Of a stretch of 64,000 nt of DNA, positions 52,728-62,283 are shown in pieces. The stretch is from an uncultured Eubacteriales bacterium (GTDB lineage Bacteria; Bacillota; Clostridia; Christensenellales; Aristaeellaceae): the NCBI GenBank assembly GCA_900320085.1, contig ONRC01000001.1, positions 61,886 to 125,885 on the forward strand, given 5' to 3'. The position numbers and the translations under genes were made by a program. Below the pieces are notes generated by a model. That model saw only the letters and a program-made list of their open reading frames with translations. It was not told where the DNA came from and made no database searches. The first letter of the stretch is position 1. The number at the start of each line of letters is the position of its first letter.

Positions 52728-54080
52728 TTACTTGTTGTTGAAGGTGTCGCACAGAGCCTGCCAGGCGGGCATGCCGGCTTCGACCAGTTCAGCGGGGGTG
52801 GATCCGCCGAGAGCCCACAGGAGGCTGGAGCCCAGCACGTCGTTCTGGGTGCCCAGGTAGGTCACCTTGTTGATGCGGCAGTGTTCGGGCTGACGCAGCA
52901 TGGCGTAGGTCTCGTCCACAGCGCGGTCGTCGGTGTAGTTGTACTTGTTGCCGATCCAGCTGTCTTCGTCGTCATAGCCGGGGGTGGGGTTGCTCCACAG
53001 GTCATAGATGAAGGTCAGCTTGGCGATGGTTTCTTCGTCATAGCAAGCGGGGATCAGGGTGATGTTGTCGCTGATGACGTTGATGTAGGTGTCGCCTTCG
53101 TTGGGCACGGGCCAGGCCACGCAGCCCCAATCGTCGGCCATGTCAGCCATTTCGCTGTTGTCATTGAAGCCGCCGTAGGTCTGATAGACATAGAAGCCGC
53201 AGTAGCCCTGCTTCCAGCCGTCCTTGTACCAGTCCCAGTTAGCGCCCTCGGGAGTGGGAGCCCAGTACTTGCTCTGGATGTCCTTGAACCAGGCCAGAGC
53301 GGACAGGGTTTCTTCGCTGCCCATAGCGGGATAGATCTTGCCGTTCTCGTCAAAATCGAAGAAGCAGCCGCCGTTGGAGAACACAGACAGCACATAGCCG
53401 TCGTCGCCGGAGCCGATCAGGCCGTAGATGTCGTTCACGCCGTCGTTATCGGTGTCCTTGGTGATCTTGGCCAGCATTTCTTCGAAAGCGGCCCAGGTCC
53501 ATTTGCCTTCCGCCTGGAGATCATAAATGGTGTTCCAGTCAATGCCCGCTTCTTCCAGCACGCGCTTGTTGAAATACAGGCAGCCACGGGGTTCGGAATT
53601 GCCGGCATACAGGCCGTACACTTTGCCGCCCACAGTCATGAATTCCTTTTCAGCGGCGTTCCACTTTTCCGCGTTCAGGTCAACATACTTGTCGCTGACG
53701 GGAGCGGCGATGCCGTTGGCCACCAGGGAGCCGACCTTGCCGGGCTCGATGATGTACAGACGCAGGCTGCCATCGGGGGTGCCGGTGAAGTTGATCATTT
53801 CTTCGGCACAGGTGCCCCAGTCGCCGCCCTGCAGCTGATGGATATTCACGTTGTAGGTTTCGTTGATCCAATCGCGGTAGGCATACTGAGCAGCCTGTTC
53901 CTCGGTGGGATTCTCAACGCGGGCGCCTTCGCCGGACCAGTAGTCCAGAACCTGCACTTCAGCACCGCCAAAGTCGATGCCTTCCACCACAGCGGGATAG
54001 CCTTCGGGGGCTTCCGCCAGGGCGGCGAAGCTGACGCTCAGCAGCATCGCGGCCAGAACCAGAGCCAGAACTTTCTTCAT
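52728..54080 (-). CDS. Sugar ABC transporter substrate-binding protein (family 1), second set
   Basis: The 450-aa protein is an extracellular family-1 solute-binding protein: two-lobed fold with LYIIEPGKVGSLVANGIAAPVSD, GGKVYGLYAGNSEPRGCLYFNK and WTWAAFEEMLAKI. DTDNDGVND (about residue 233) is an EF-hand-like calcium loop seen in some carbohydrate-binding proteins. The signal peptide (residues 1-22) ends in an ALAEA-type site and lacks the lipobox Cys. The ATG at 54078-54080 has GGAGG ten bases before it. It closes the nine-gene cluster but has its own promoter in the 130-base gap, so it can be made in excess over the permeases, as is usual for binding proteins. Confidence 0.92.
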   Translation of the reverse strand: MKKVLALVLAAMLLSVSFAALAEAPEGYPAVVEGIDFGGAEVQVLDYWSGEGARVENPTEEQAAQYAYRDWINETYNVNIHQLQGGDWGTCAEEMINFTGTPDGSLRLYIIEPGKVGSLVANGIAAPVSDKYVDLNAEKWNAAEKEFMTVGGKVYGLYAGNSEPRGCLYFNKRVLEEAGIDWNTIYDLQAEGKWTWAAFEEMLAKITKDTDNDGVNDIYGLIGSGDDGYVLSVFSNGGCFFDFDENGKIYPAMGSEETLSALAWFKDIQSKYWAPTPEGANWDWYKDGWKQGYCGFYVYQTYGGFNDNSEMADMADDWGCVAWPVPNEGDTYINVISDNITLIPACYDEETIAKLTFIYDLWSNPTPGYDDEDSWIGNKYNYTDDRAVDETYAMLRQPEHCRINKVTYLGTQNDVLGSSLLWALGGSTPAELVEAGMPAWQALCDTFNNK

Positions 54081-54165
54081 AGGTTTCTTACCTCCTTTTA
54101 TTTCAATACACCTCAAACAAAGGCGTATAGTTTCGTTGAAGATTCTTTTCGCAATTTGCACAAAC

Positions 54166-54194
54166 AGTATAAACCATCCTGGACAGAATTGCAA
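54166..54194 (-). promoter_or_regulatory. Internal sigma-A promoter for the last binding protein
   Basis: On the minus strand TTGCAA (54189-54194), 17-bp spacer, TATACT (54166-54171), 86 bases before the start. Confidence 0.8.
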
Positions 54195-54210
54195 GTGTTT
54201 TTTCCATCTT

Positions 54211-55209
54211 TTATTCCTTGGAGCCGCTCATGGCGATGCTCTCCACGAAGGTGCGCTGGGTGAAGATGTACAGGATGATCAGCGGGATGGAGCAGATGAG
54301 CACGCCCACGAAAATCAGCTGCTGCTGCCGCGCGTTGGGCACCACCACCGCCACGTCGGAGCCGTTGTTGAAGTAGCGGCTCATGCGGCTGACGATGGAG
54401 GAGAGCTGCACGGAATAGATGGAATAGCCGGACAGGAAGTTGCGGGAGTAGAACAGGTCCGTCCACTGCCACACGAAGGAGAACAGGAAGCAGGAGGCGA
54501 TGGTGGGGATGGCGTCGGGCAGCATGATCTTGACGAAGGTGTGCATGGTGCTGCACCCGTCCACATACGCCGCTTCCTCCAGGGACTTGGGAATGGACTT
54601 AAAGTACTGCCGCAGCATGTAGATATACAGGCCGTCCTTCAAGCCCATGCAGGTCAGGCTCATGAGCACATACGGGAAAATCGAGGTGCGCAGGTTCAGC
54701 GGCCCGCCGGTGAGCGCCGTGAAGATGCCCAGGAAGTCAAAGGACGCGAACTGCACGTACAGCGAGGTCTGGATGGTCTGGGGCGGCACGATGATGAGCA
54801 GCACCACGCAGGCGAACCAGAACTTTTTGAGCGGGAAGCTGTACCGGGCGAAGCCGTAGCCCACCAGCGTGCAGGCCAGCACTTGGCAAATGGACACCAG
54901 CAAACTCGTCCACAGTGTGTTGATCATGGACTTGGGGAAGGAGGTCAGGTCGGCCACGATCTTGTAGTTTTCCAGCGTCACATGCCGCGGCAGCAGCACG
55001 ATGGTGGAATCGTACAGGTCGCTTTCCACCATCAGGCTGGAGCAGAAGCGGATGATCATGGGCTGGATGATCATGAAGCACAGGCCGAAGAGCAGCAGGC
55101 CGCGGGCAATGGATACGCTGTACTTTTTGATCTTGGACTTGACCATGTACTTGGTATCGCGCTTTCCGGCGGGCTTGACCGTCACCGTCTGGGAGGCGTT
55201 AGTCTTCAT
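54211..55209 (-). CDS. Carbohydrate ABC permease, MalG type (second set)
   Basis: The 332-aa inner-membrane protein has six main helices (about residues 40-65, 105-130, 140-160, 175-200, 235-258, 300-320). The EAA loop that docks to the ATPase is EEAAYVDGCSTMHTFVKIML (about 232-251). It carries a hydrophilic 30-residue N-terminal tail. The ATG at 55207-55209 lies 11 bases inside the end of the partner permease gene, so the two are translationally coupled. It is a CUT1-family importer subunit; the ATPase is not encoded in the cluster and is presumably a shared MsmX-like protein. Confidence 0.93.
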   Translation of the reverse strand: MKTNASQTVTVKPAGKRDTKYMVKSKIKKYSVSIARGLLLFGLCFMIIQPMIIRFCSSLMVESDLYDSTIVLLPRHVTLENYKIVADLTSFPKSMINTLWTSLLVSICQVLACTLVGYGFARYSFPLKKFWFACVVLLIIVPPQTIQTSLYVQFASFDFLGIFTALTGGPLNLRTSIFPYVLMSLTCMGLKDGLYIYMLRQYFKSIPKSLEEAAYVDGCSTMHTFVKIMLPDAIPTIASCFLFSFVWQWTDLFYSRNFLSGYSIYSVQLSSIVSRMSRYFNNGSDVAVVVPNARQQQLIFVGVLICSIPLIILYIFTQRTFVESIAMSGSKE

Positions 55210-56182
55210 AGTAATGCACCCCCCTGTTGATGATGATGGCGGCAATGCCGATGAAGAGGATGGCCACGCCGAAGTAGATCCAGCTCATGGCGGAGGACAG
55301 GCCGAAGTTCAGCTGGCCGTACATGATGGTGTTGATGCGCTCCATCACCCGGTTGTCGTTCTTCATGAAGAAGTCGATGATGGTGTAGATGGCGTTCACC
55401 AGCAGCAGCGGCGACACCATGGGGAAGGTGATCTTCCAGAACGCTTCCCACGCGGTGCAGCCTTCCACGTCCGCCGCTTCGTACAGGGACGGGGAAATGG
55501 CCTGCAGGCCGGAGAGGAACACGATGATCTGGATGCCGCTGGCCATGATGATGTCGTACACGGCGTCGATCATCTCAAACAGCACGTCGAAGACGCCGCT
55601 GCCGACGCCGGAAACAGACAACAGATCCTGCAGGGCGGCGGAGATGTTCACGCCGGAAGCCTTGCCCACGGACTCGGCCATGCCGGCCATCATGTCGTAG
55701 AATTCGTTCTGGCTTTCAATGCCCGCCAGCACGCCGGAGGACAGGATCACGGGCAGGAAGAAGATGGCGCGGGCCAGGGTCCTGCCCTTGAAGTTCTGGT
55801 TGAGGATGACCGCGATCACGAAGCTCATGACCAGGGTGGCGATGCCGTTGATGGCCATGCGGCTGATTTCCTCCACCAGATACTGGTTAAAGTACGGGTC
55901 GGACCCCATGGCGTTTTTGTAGTTCACGAACCACAGGAACTTCATGTCGTAGCCCTTGCCGGGAATCAGGGTCACGTCGCTCAGGCTCATGATGACCGAC
56001 GTGATCATGGGGCGCACCATGAAGAATACGAAGCCGAGAATGAACGGAAGGATGAACAGCACGCCCGTGCGCGCCTGGCGGGAACGCATGGTGCTGTACG
56101 TCTTGTTGCCGGGGATGAAGGTGAGGATGGATTCCTTGAAGCCCCATTTATCCTGGCTGTTGACCGGCTTTTTCTTGCTCAT
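55199..56182 (-). CDS. Carbohydrate ABC permease, MalF/LacF type (second set)
   Basis: The 327-aa protein has six membrane helices (about residues 40-62, 108-130, 138-160, 205-228, 255-278, 298-318) and an EAA motif SLYEAADVEGCTAWEAFWKI (about 229-248). An unusual insertion between helices 3 and 4 (about 160-200, SVGKASGVNISAALQDLLSV) makes the external loop long. The start overlaps the DUF5696 stop (ATGA) with GGAGGTG upstream, tying the permease pair to that gene. Substrate is not predictable, but the context implies an oligosaccharide. Confidence 0.93.
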   Translation of the reverse strand: MSKKKPVNSQDKWGFKESILTFIPGNKTYSTMRSRQARTGVLFILPFILGFVFFMVRPMITSVIMSLSDVTLIPGKGYDMKFLWFVNYKNAMGSDPYFNQYLVEEISRMAINGIATLVMSFVIAVILNQNFKGRTLARAIFFLPVILSSGVLAGIESQNEFYDMMAGMAESVGKASGVNISAALQDLLSVSGVGSGVFDVLFEMIDAVYDIIMASGIQIIVFLSGLQAISPSLYEAADVEGCTAWEAFWKITFPMVSPLLLVNAIYTIIDFFMKNDNRVMERINTIMYGQLNFGLSSAMSWIYFGVAILFIGIAAIIINRGVHYYED

Positions 56183-58794
56183 TCCGCTTCACCTCCTTCC
56201 ACGATGTAGCTGCGCGCGGGCACTTTGACGCCGCCCGCCTGGTAATCCTCGGTGTCATAGTTGACGTACACCTTCGCGCCGTTTTCATAGGTGGTGACGG
56301 TGACGGAGGAGGTCAGGCGGGCATGATCCACGATTTCCTGGCTGTTCAGCCCGGCCATGGCCTTCTGGTATTCGTTGATCAGCTGAATGGCTTCCTCGTC
56401 CCAGGCGTCGTAGTACGCGCCGAAGTAGCCGGTGTAATCGGTATCCTGGAGGATCTTGGCGTCCCGGGCCATGAAGGTGAAGTTGAGGCCCGCGCCGTAT
56501 TCCGCGCTGCGCAGCAGCTCCGTCCACCAGTCGTTGGCCAGGTTGATGGGGAAGCCGGTGTAGCCGACCGCGCCGTGGATGGCGATCTGGTAGAAGGGAA
56601 CGGACTGATCAATGATGGAATACGCCGTTCCGCTCAAATCCATATCCGTGATGAGATCGGCGTAGGGCATGGCGTAGTCAAAGCCTTCCTTGATCATCAC
56701 GGCCTCCCCCACCGCTTTCGCGCCGAGGAGGGAAGCAATCTGCATCTGCTTGACCTGCTCGCGGGTAATCAGGTCGTTGACGTTATAGTCGCCGCTGAGC
56801 AGGCTGCCCAGGTCGCGGAACGCCACGCCGTAAGCGCCGCGGTCCCGCAGGGCCTCCACCAGGTTGTCCGCCATGCGCTTGGCGTAAGCGGGCTGTACCA
56901 GGTAGAAGGGGTCCTTCCAGTCCATGGGCCGGTAGGTGATGGCATAGTAGGGATACAGCTCCACGCGCTCGCGGGTGGTGTAGCGGGCTGCGTCGCGCAT
57001 GACCAGGAAGCCGTTGAGCAATCCGCTGTCATAGGCGAAGCAGGAAATGCCGTCAAAGTACAGCGGCACGGACTGCTTCTTCGCATAGTCGATCAGGTTT
57101 TCCATGCCCTTGTTGCCGCCCAGCTGCCCCAGCACATGCACGGAGGTGAGCACCCGCTGGTTCACGCCGCCGTTGGCCCAGCCGCTGAACCGGACGCTCA
57201 TGTTCTTCACGCCGCTGCCGTTCAGCTTGCCGATGATGGTCTGGGCTTCGTTAAACGTGGTGGTCGGGGTGACGGCGTTCACCGGCAGACCCAGCTTGAC
57301 CACGCGCTTGTTGATCGCGCCGACCAGCTCCACGTTGACGGGCATCGCGCCGTCCAGCGCTTTCTCCCTGAGCTCCGGATGGCGGACGCGCAGGTATTCG
57401 CCGTAGGACTTGGCCATATCCACGTAGCTGCCGCTGTTGACAAAGCGGTAACGCTGGCGGATGGTGTCGTTCGGCAGCTGCTTTTCAAACATGTACACCA
57501 GCGTGCCGGTCTTGTTGGACACGTTGTACTGGTCGCCATGCAGCACGGTGTACTTGGCGCAGACCCAGTTGTAGCTGTTGAAGCGGTTGCTGATGTCCGC
57601 CTGCACGCCGCCGTAGGAGGAGGCACCCTCCAGCACGCAGATGAAGGAGCCGTCGTTCTTGGAAATGCCGAACACCGGGAAGGCGCTCTTGGTTTCGTTG
57701 ATGACTTCCTTACGGTAGCTGCCCCAGTCCCAGCCGTACATGTTGGCGTAGTAGCTGTTCTGGCTCAGCTTGCCGTTATTCAGGTTGATCAGCGCGCCGC
57801 CGCCCTCGGGGATGAACATGAAGCCCTGATCCTCCGTGCCCGCCGCGCCGAACATGGGCAGCACGGTCAGGGAGGTCAGCGGGAAGTTGGCGCGGTAATG
57901 GATCTGGTCATAGGGCACTTCCACCACGAAGTCCGAGCCATCCAGGATGTAGCGGATGGTCACGTTGAACACGGGCTTTTCCACCGCCGACGCGGAGGCG
58001 ATCAGCTGCTGGTCCAGCTCGTAATCCTCCTGGGTGTAGCCCACCTGCACGAAGTAATCGGAGATAGCCTGGTAGTCCGCTTTCTTGGAGGTGTCCAGCA
58101 CGCGGATGGCCTGCTCCGCCGCGGAAGGATACTGGGCCAGGATGGCTTCCTTTTCCGCGTCGCTCTTGGTGGCCAGGGTTTCGGGGGAATAGATGTTGTA
58201 GATGTTGCCCACCTTGCTGTTGAGCTTGGACTTGGACAGGCCCAGCTCGCTCTTCATTTTCTCGGTGAACAGCTGGTATCTTTCCTCCGTGATGGCGTAG
58301 GGCATCAGGTAAATTTTGCTGATGTCGCCGATGGAGTAGATCACTTCCACGGAATTGTCCGTGACCTCGCCGATCTCGTAGGTGCCGTTCATGATGGAGC
58401 GCTGATAGTTGTTGAACGCAATGTCAGCGGTGCCCTTGTCCCGGTCGGTGTAGGTCATGAGCAGGGTGGACTGCAAAGCGTACAGGTTGGCCTGGCTGCT
58501 CTTGGCGACGGGGTCGCTGGCCGCATTGTCGGGAATGGAGGTCCATTCGTGACCGTTCTGCTTCTCCGTCACCTTGAACTGGGTGGTGCCGGTATCCAAT
58601 TCGAATTTCAGGGCGTCGTTTTCCAGAGTGATGGTTTCGGCCTTGCCCTCGAAATACGTCACGTGGGGCAGCGGGGTGGTCTGCTCATCCTTCTGGGAGT
58701 AGAGCGGGATGCCCACGAAGATCACCAGCGCCGCCAGTAACGCAACTGCGATGACCCAGGGAAGGATTTTGCGGAGGATGGATTTCTTTTTCAT
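56179..58794 (-). CDS. DUF5696 protein, membrane-anchored, possible surface glycoside-acting enzyme
   Basis: The 871-aa protein has a single N-terminal signal-anchor (about residues 10-30, ILPWVIAVALLAALVIFV) and a very large external part. I recall this architecture as DUF5696, seen beside CUT1 importers in Firmicutes. The first 400 residues look beta-rich (ETITLENDALKFELDTGTTQ, an adaptor- or mutarotase-like start) and the middle (about 500-800, VSVRF-, YFDGISCFAYDSG, GVAFRDLGSLLSGDYN, MPYADLITDMD) resembles a TIM-barrel hydrolase. No activity is established. The start has GGAGGGTG seven bases upstream, and the stop overlaps the next permease start. Confidence 0.78.
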   Translation of the reverse strand: MKKKSILRKILPWVIAVALLAALVIFVGIPLYSQKDEQTTPLPHVTYFEGKAETITLENDALKFELDTGTTQFKVTEKQNGHEWTSIPDNAASDPVAKSSQANLYALQSTLLMTYTDRDKGTADIAFNNYQRSIMNGTYEIGEVTDNSVEVIYSIGDISKIYLMPYAITEERYQLFTEKMKSELGLSKSKLNSKVGNIYNIYSPETLATKSDAEKEAILAQYPSAAEQAIRVLDTSKKADYQAISDYFVQVGYTQEDYELDQQLIASASAVEKPVFNVTIRYILDGSDFVVEVPYDQIHYRANFPLTSLTVLPMFGAAGTEDQGFMFIPEGGGALINLNNGKLSQNSYYANMYGWDWGSYRKEVINETKSAFPVFGISKNDGSFICVLEGASSYGGVQADISNRFNSYNWVCAKYTVLHGDQYNVSNKTGTLVYMFEKQLPNDTIRQRYRFVNSGSYVDMAKSYGEYLRVRHPELREKALDGAMPVNVELVGAINKRVVKLGLPVNAVTPTTTFNEAQTIIGKLNGSGVKNMSVRFSGWANGGVNQRVLTSVHVLGQLGGNKGMENLIDYAKKQSVPLYFDGISCFAYDSGLLNGFLVMRDAARYTTRERVELYPYYAITYRPMDWKDPFYLVQPAYAKRMADNLVEALRDRGAYGVAFRDLGSLLSGDYNVNDLITREQVKQMQIASLLGAKAVGEAVMIKEGFDYAMPYADLITDMDLSGTAYSIIDQSVPFYQIAIHGAVGYTGFPINLANDWWTELLRSAEYGAGLNFTFMARDAKILQDTDYTGYFGAYYDAWDEEAIQLINEYQKAMAGLNSQEIVDHARLTSSVTVTTYENGAKVYVNYDTEDYQAGGVKVPARSYIVEGGEAE

Positions 58795-58809
58795 TTCTGT
58801 TCACCCTCC

Positions 58810-59499
58810 TTAATACAGCCTGAACGCGACTTCGCGGTACAGGGAAACGAAGAACCCGATGGCGTCGCTCAGCAGGGAGAAGAACACCAGGATCAGGAAC
58901 AGAATCACCAGCGCGCCGAAGATCGTGAAGAACAGGAAGATCAGCGTTTTGCCGGGGGTGTAATCGTGCACCTGCATCAGGCCCACGAACACCAGGAACA
59001 CGCACCAGATGATGCTGGCGCTGCCCAGCACCTGATAGTATGCCGCCTCGTCAAAGGAGATCATGTTGCTGACCAGGATCAGCGGCAGCTGAATGATCAC
59101 GTAGGGCACCAGGGCGTAGCACATGGCCATGTAAATATCCTGGAACCTGCCCTTGCCGTCAAACAGCGTGCTCAGCGCCCAGTTGGACAGGCACAGCACC
59201 AGGAACGGGAACAGCAGCGACCCGCACTGCTCATACACGTTGATGTACTGGATGGGCGCGGTGATGAACTGGAAGTTGGTGAGCATGAGCCTGAGCACAT
59301 ACGTGAGCAAAAACAGGAACAGCCACGTGTGCGCTGCCATCAGGGAGCCGCGCTGCTCGTGCACCAGATCCCAGAAGCCATCGAACGGATGGAAGATCAC
59401 ATAGAACCCATATTTGAGCGAAGCCTTGTAGCGCTTAAAGCCCGCTCCGCGCTCAGAAGGAACCGCGGCGGGATTAGTGAGCGATTTTGCGCCGTTCAT
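58810..59499 (-). CDS. YIP1 family membrane protein
   Basis: The 229-aa protein begins with a basic soluble segment including FKRYKASLKYGFYVIFHPFDGFWDLVHE (read in parts), a signature region of bacterial YIP1 proteins, followed by five membrane helices (about residues 60-80, 97-117, 130-150, 160-180, 190-212). Bacterial YIP1 proteins have no proven role. Its ATG lies 26 bases inside the NHL/TPR gene with GAGGTGG upstream, and the DUF5696 gene starts 15 bases after its stop, so all three are one translational unit. Confidence 0.85.
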   Translation of the reverse strand: MNGAKSLTNPAAVPSERGAGFKRYKASLKYGFYVIFHPFDGFWDLVHEQRGSLMAAHTWLFLFLLTYVLRLMLTNFQFITAPIQYINVYEQCGSLLFPFLVLCLSNWALSTLFDGKGRFQDIYMAMCYALVPYVIIQLPLILVSNMISFDEAAYYQVLGSASIIWCVFLVFVGLMQVHDYTPGKTLIFLFFTIFGALVILFLILVFFSLLSDAIGFFVSLYREVAFRLY

Positions 59500-60988
59500 A
59501 CGCTTCCACCTCCTCTTTCGCGGCCTTGATTTTGCGGATGACCATGGGCACCACGATCAGTACGGCCAGCACGGCCACCACCCAGCCCACGTTCTTTTCC
59601 ACCAGGTTCTTGCGGTAATAGCGGTAGGCGCGGCCGTAGTTTTCCCGGTCGTGGGCCATCTTGAAGTATTCCATGGCCTCGCCGTACTGCTCCTGCCGCA
59701 TCAGCGCCCGGCCAATGCCGATGAAAGCGCTGTTGTAGTTGGCGTTCAGCTTCAGCACCTCGCGCCAGGTGTCGGCGGAGCCGTCGTAATCGCCCTTTAA
59801 GTACTCGTCGTTGGCCTTATAGATCAGGTTGCCGTATTCGGTGGGCGTAAAGACGGTGATGCTGCTTTCATTTTCGTCCAGCACCATCAGGTCGGTGCCC
59901 ATGTGCTCGATGGAGATGGCGCTCAGGAACGCGCCTTCGCTGTTGCCCTTGGTGCCGAACGCCCACAGCATGATGCCCTGGGGGTCATAGCCGAAGAGCC
60001 TGCCGCGGGTGCGGTCCACGGCGATGTAGATGTCGTTGTCCAGCACGGTGATATCCTTGAACTTGGAGGGGCCGTAGTCGTTGGTGCCCTCCACCCACTC
60101 CAGGTCTCCGATGGGGGGATAGCGGTCGTTTTTGATCAGGATATCGCTGCCGATGCTGTTCAGGCGGCGGATGGGCTTGGCCACATCGTACAGCAGATCG
60201 TATTCGCTGAACACGATGTTGGTGGCGTAGATGAAGCCTTCCTTATCCATGTACACGTTCTCATATTCCGTGGGAACGAAGGCCACCTGCTGGTCGCGCT
60301 GTTCCTTGGTGGTGAAGAACGTTTTCCACAGGTATTCCCACATGTCGTACTTGACGGTGTTCGCGCCGACGAAGCCGGTGAACGTGCCGTCCGCCTCGTA
60401 CTTGACCAGGCCCTTGTTCACGTGGGTCGCCAGGCAGAACACGCGGCCCGTGGTGTCCACCGCCAGCTTGCTGGGCAGGAAGCTCAGGCTCTGGTCGAAG
60501 GTGGAGTCGTTGGGCTTGACAAAGGACAAAATGTAGTTCAGGTTCTTGTCCGCCTTAACGATGCGGTTGTTGTTGGTGTCGCAGACGTAGATGTTGCCCT
60601 CCGGGTCAATGGCCATATCGCTGGGACCGTTGAAGGCGGCGGGCTCCACGCCGTTGATTTTGTCGATGATCCTGACCAGCTCAAAATTCTTATCCTTGCC
60701 GCGGCGCAGCTGCAGGATGCGGTTGTTGCCCGTGTCGCACACGTACAGATCATTGTCCCGTACATACAGGCTCTGGGGACGGCGCATGGGCACGTCCAGG
60801 CCCAGCGTCACGCTGTACACCGTCTGATCCACGCGGTAGGCGTCGGGGGATTCGCGCAGGTCAGACCAGTAGTCATAATTATAAGTATAGGTGCTGGAAT
60901 ATCCGTCGTCCACGGCCAGCGCCGCGCTCATGGGCAGGAGCAGCAGGGCGGCCAGGACAAGCGACAGGATGCATTTCATTCTTTTCAC
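59474..60988 (-). CDS. Secreted NHL beta-propeller protein with TPR and C-terminal membrane anchor
   Basis: The 504-aa protein has a signal peptide (residues 1-25, CILSLVLAALLLLPMSAALA), NHL propeller repeats (about 60-395; repeats such as PQSLYVRDNDLYVCDTGNNR and PSDMAIDPEGNIYVCDTNNN), a tetratricopeptide segment (about 405-465, YNSAFIGIGRALMRQEQYGE) and one membrane helix near the end (about 470-490, VGWVVAVLAVLIVVPMVI) with a short basic cytosolic tail. It is thus displayed outside and anchored at its C-terminus. The best start is GTG at 60986-60988 with GGAGG ten bases upstream; the ATG three codons later is too far from it. Its role is unknown; propellers with TPRs usually act as scaffolds. 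Confidence 0.85.
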   Translation of the reverse strand: MKRMKCILSLVLAALLLLPMSAALAVDDGYSSTYTYNYDYWSDLRESPDAYRVDQTVYSVTLGLDVPMRRPQSLYVRDNDLYVCDTGNNRILQLRRGKDKNFELVRIIDKINGVEPAAFNGPSDMAIDPEGNIYVCDTNNNRIVKADKNLNYILSFVKPNDSTFDQSLSFLPSKLAVDTTGRVFCLATHVNKGLVKYEADGTFTGFVGANTVKYDMWEYLWKTFFTTKEQRDQQVAFVPTEYENVYMDKEGFIYATNIVFSEYDLLYDVAKPIRRLNSIGSDILIKNDRYPPIGDLEWVEGTNDYGPSKFKDITVLDNDIYIAVDRTRGRLFGYDPQGIMLWAFGTKGNSEGAFLSAISIEHMGTDLMVLDENESSITVFTPTEYGNLIYKANDEYLKGDYDGSADTWREVLKLNANYNSAFIGIGRALMRQEQYGEAMEYFKMAHDRENYGRAYRYYRKNLVEKNVGWVVAVLAVLIVVPMVIRKIKAAKEEVEAYERRKIAH

Positions 60989-61011
60989 GTTCGTCTTCCC
61001 TCCCGTCCTGC

Positions 61012-62283
61012 TTAGTCCTTCAAACCGGAGCTGGACATGGTTTCCATGATCTGGTTCTGAGAGCAGATGAAAATGATGATGGGCACCAGCATGACCACCA
61101 CGGAGACCGCGGCGGCCTGGCCCGCGCGGGCGATACCGCCGGCCTGGATCTGCTGCAGGGCGTACACCAGGGTCTTCTTGGATTCGGAGTAGATGACCGT
61201 GGCGGCGTTGGTGTTCCACAGGCCCTGCACGGAGAAGATGATGATGGTCAGCCAGGCGGGCTTGACGTTGGGCATCACGATGGTCCAGAAGATGCGCATT
61301 TCCCCCGCGCCGTCCAGGTGCGCCGCTTCGATCAGCGCGTCCGGCAGGCTTTCCATGTTCTGCTTCATCAGGAACAGGCCGATGGGCGCGGCGAAGGCGG
61401 GCAGGATGATGGCCCAGTAGGTGTCGATCATGCCCAGCTTGCTCATGATGACGTAGTTGGGAATGCCCGTTACGTAGCCGGAGAACATCAGGGCGGTGAC
61501 GACGATCTTGAAGAAGGTTTTCCCGCCGGGGAAATCGTACTTCGCCAGCACGAACGCCGCCATGGAGGCGATGATCACGTGGCCCAAGGTGCCCAGGAAC
61601 GTGATCAGCACGGTGTTGATCAGGTACCGGGAGAAGGGCACCCAGCTTTGGCCCATGGTCACAATCAGGTCGCTGAAGTTATCGAAGGTGGGATGATCCG
61701 GGAACACCTTAGGCGGGAACCGGAACAGTTCGTCCAGGGGCTTCAGGGACGAAGCGATGGAGAACACCAGCGGGAACGCCATGGCCACGGCGATGATGAA
61801 CAGCATGGTGTAGATCCCCAGGTCGCCCCAGAAGGAACGGTTGGGCTTGCGGCGCTTGGGCTGGAGCAGCGTGATGATGGCGTAGAAGCCATAGGCGATC
61901 AGCCCCACGATGGCCGCCAGCCGGGCCACCAGGAAAATGGAGGACCAGGCGTTGACCCGGGCCAGTTCTTCGTCGATGACCGCGTCCGATCCGCCCAGGA
62001 TCACCTCAGGGTCCCTGCCCAGCATGAGAAGCAGGGTGCGGGAGGTGGTGCGGTGATCCAGGTTGGCGTTTTCGATGGCGTCCAGCATGTAGTTGCTGTA
62101 CACCAGGATGCCCGCCAGCAGCGCCAGCACGATCAGGGAAATGATGATGAATTTCTTTTTATTCAGCTGCGGCTTTTCTTCCTCGATCTCGCCGCGGAGC
62201 TGAGCCAGGTAGTGCAGCTGCTCCGCCCGGCTTTGGGTTTTGGGCTGCTCGATGCGCGTGATTTTCTGCTTTTTCTGGCTCAT
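61012..62283 (-). CDS. Carbohydrate ABC permease, MalG type, with long N-terminal extension (first set)
   Basis: The 423-aa protein contains a standard MalG-like core (about residues 145-423, EAA motif LIEAAHLDGAGEMRIFWTIV) preceded by some 140 extra residues. The extension has a charged cytosolic start, a membrane helix (about 47-65, FIIISLIVLALLAGILVYS), an external stretch with VILGGSDAVIDEELARV and a second helix (about 118-140). Normal MalG proteins are about 275-300 aa. The extension could contact the membrane proteins encoded next in the operon. The start overlaps the partner permease stop (ATGA) with GAGGAGG upstream. Confidence 0.92.
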   Translation of the reverse strand: MSQKKQKITRIEQPKTQSRAEQLHYLAQLRGEIEEEKPQLNKKKFIIISLIVLALLAGILVYSNYMLDAIENANLDHRTTSRTLLLMLGRDPEVILGGSDAVIDEELARVNAWSSIFLVARLAAIVGLIAYGFYAIITLLQPKRRKPNRSFWGDLGIYTMLFIIAVAMAFPLVFSIASSLKPLDELFRFPPKVFPDHPTFDNFSDLIVTMGQSWVPFSRYLINTVLITFLGTLGHVIIASMAAFVLAKYDFPGGKTFFKIVVTALMFSGYVTGIPNYVIMSKLGMIDTYWAIILPAFAAPIGLFLMKQNMESLPDALIEAAHLDGAGEMRIFWTIVMPNVKPAWLTIIIFSVQGLWNTNAATVIYSESKKTLVYALQQIQAGGIARAGQAAAVSVVVMLVPIIIFICSQNQIMETMSSSGLKD

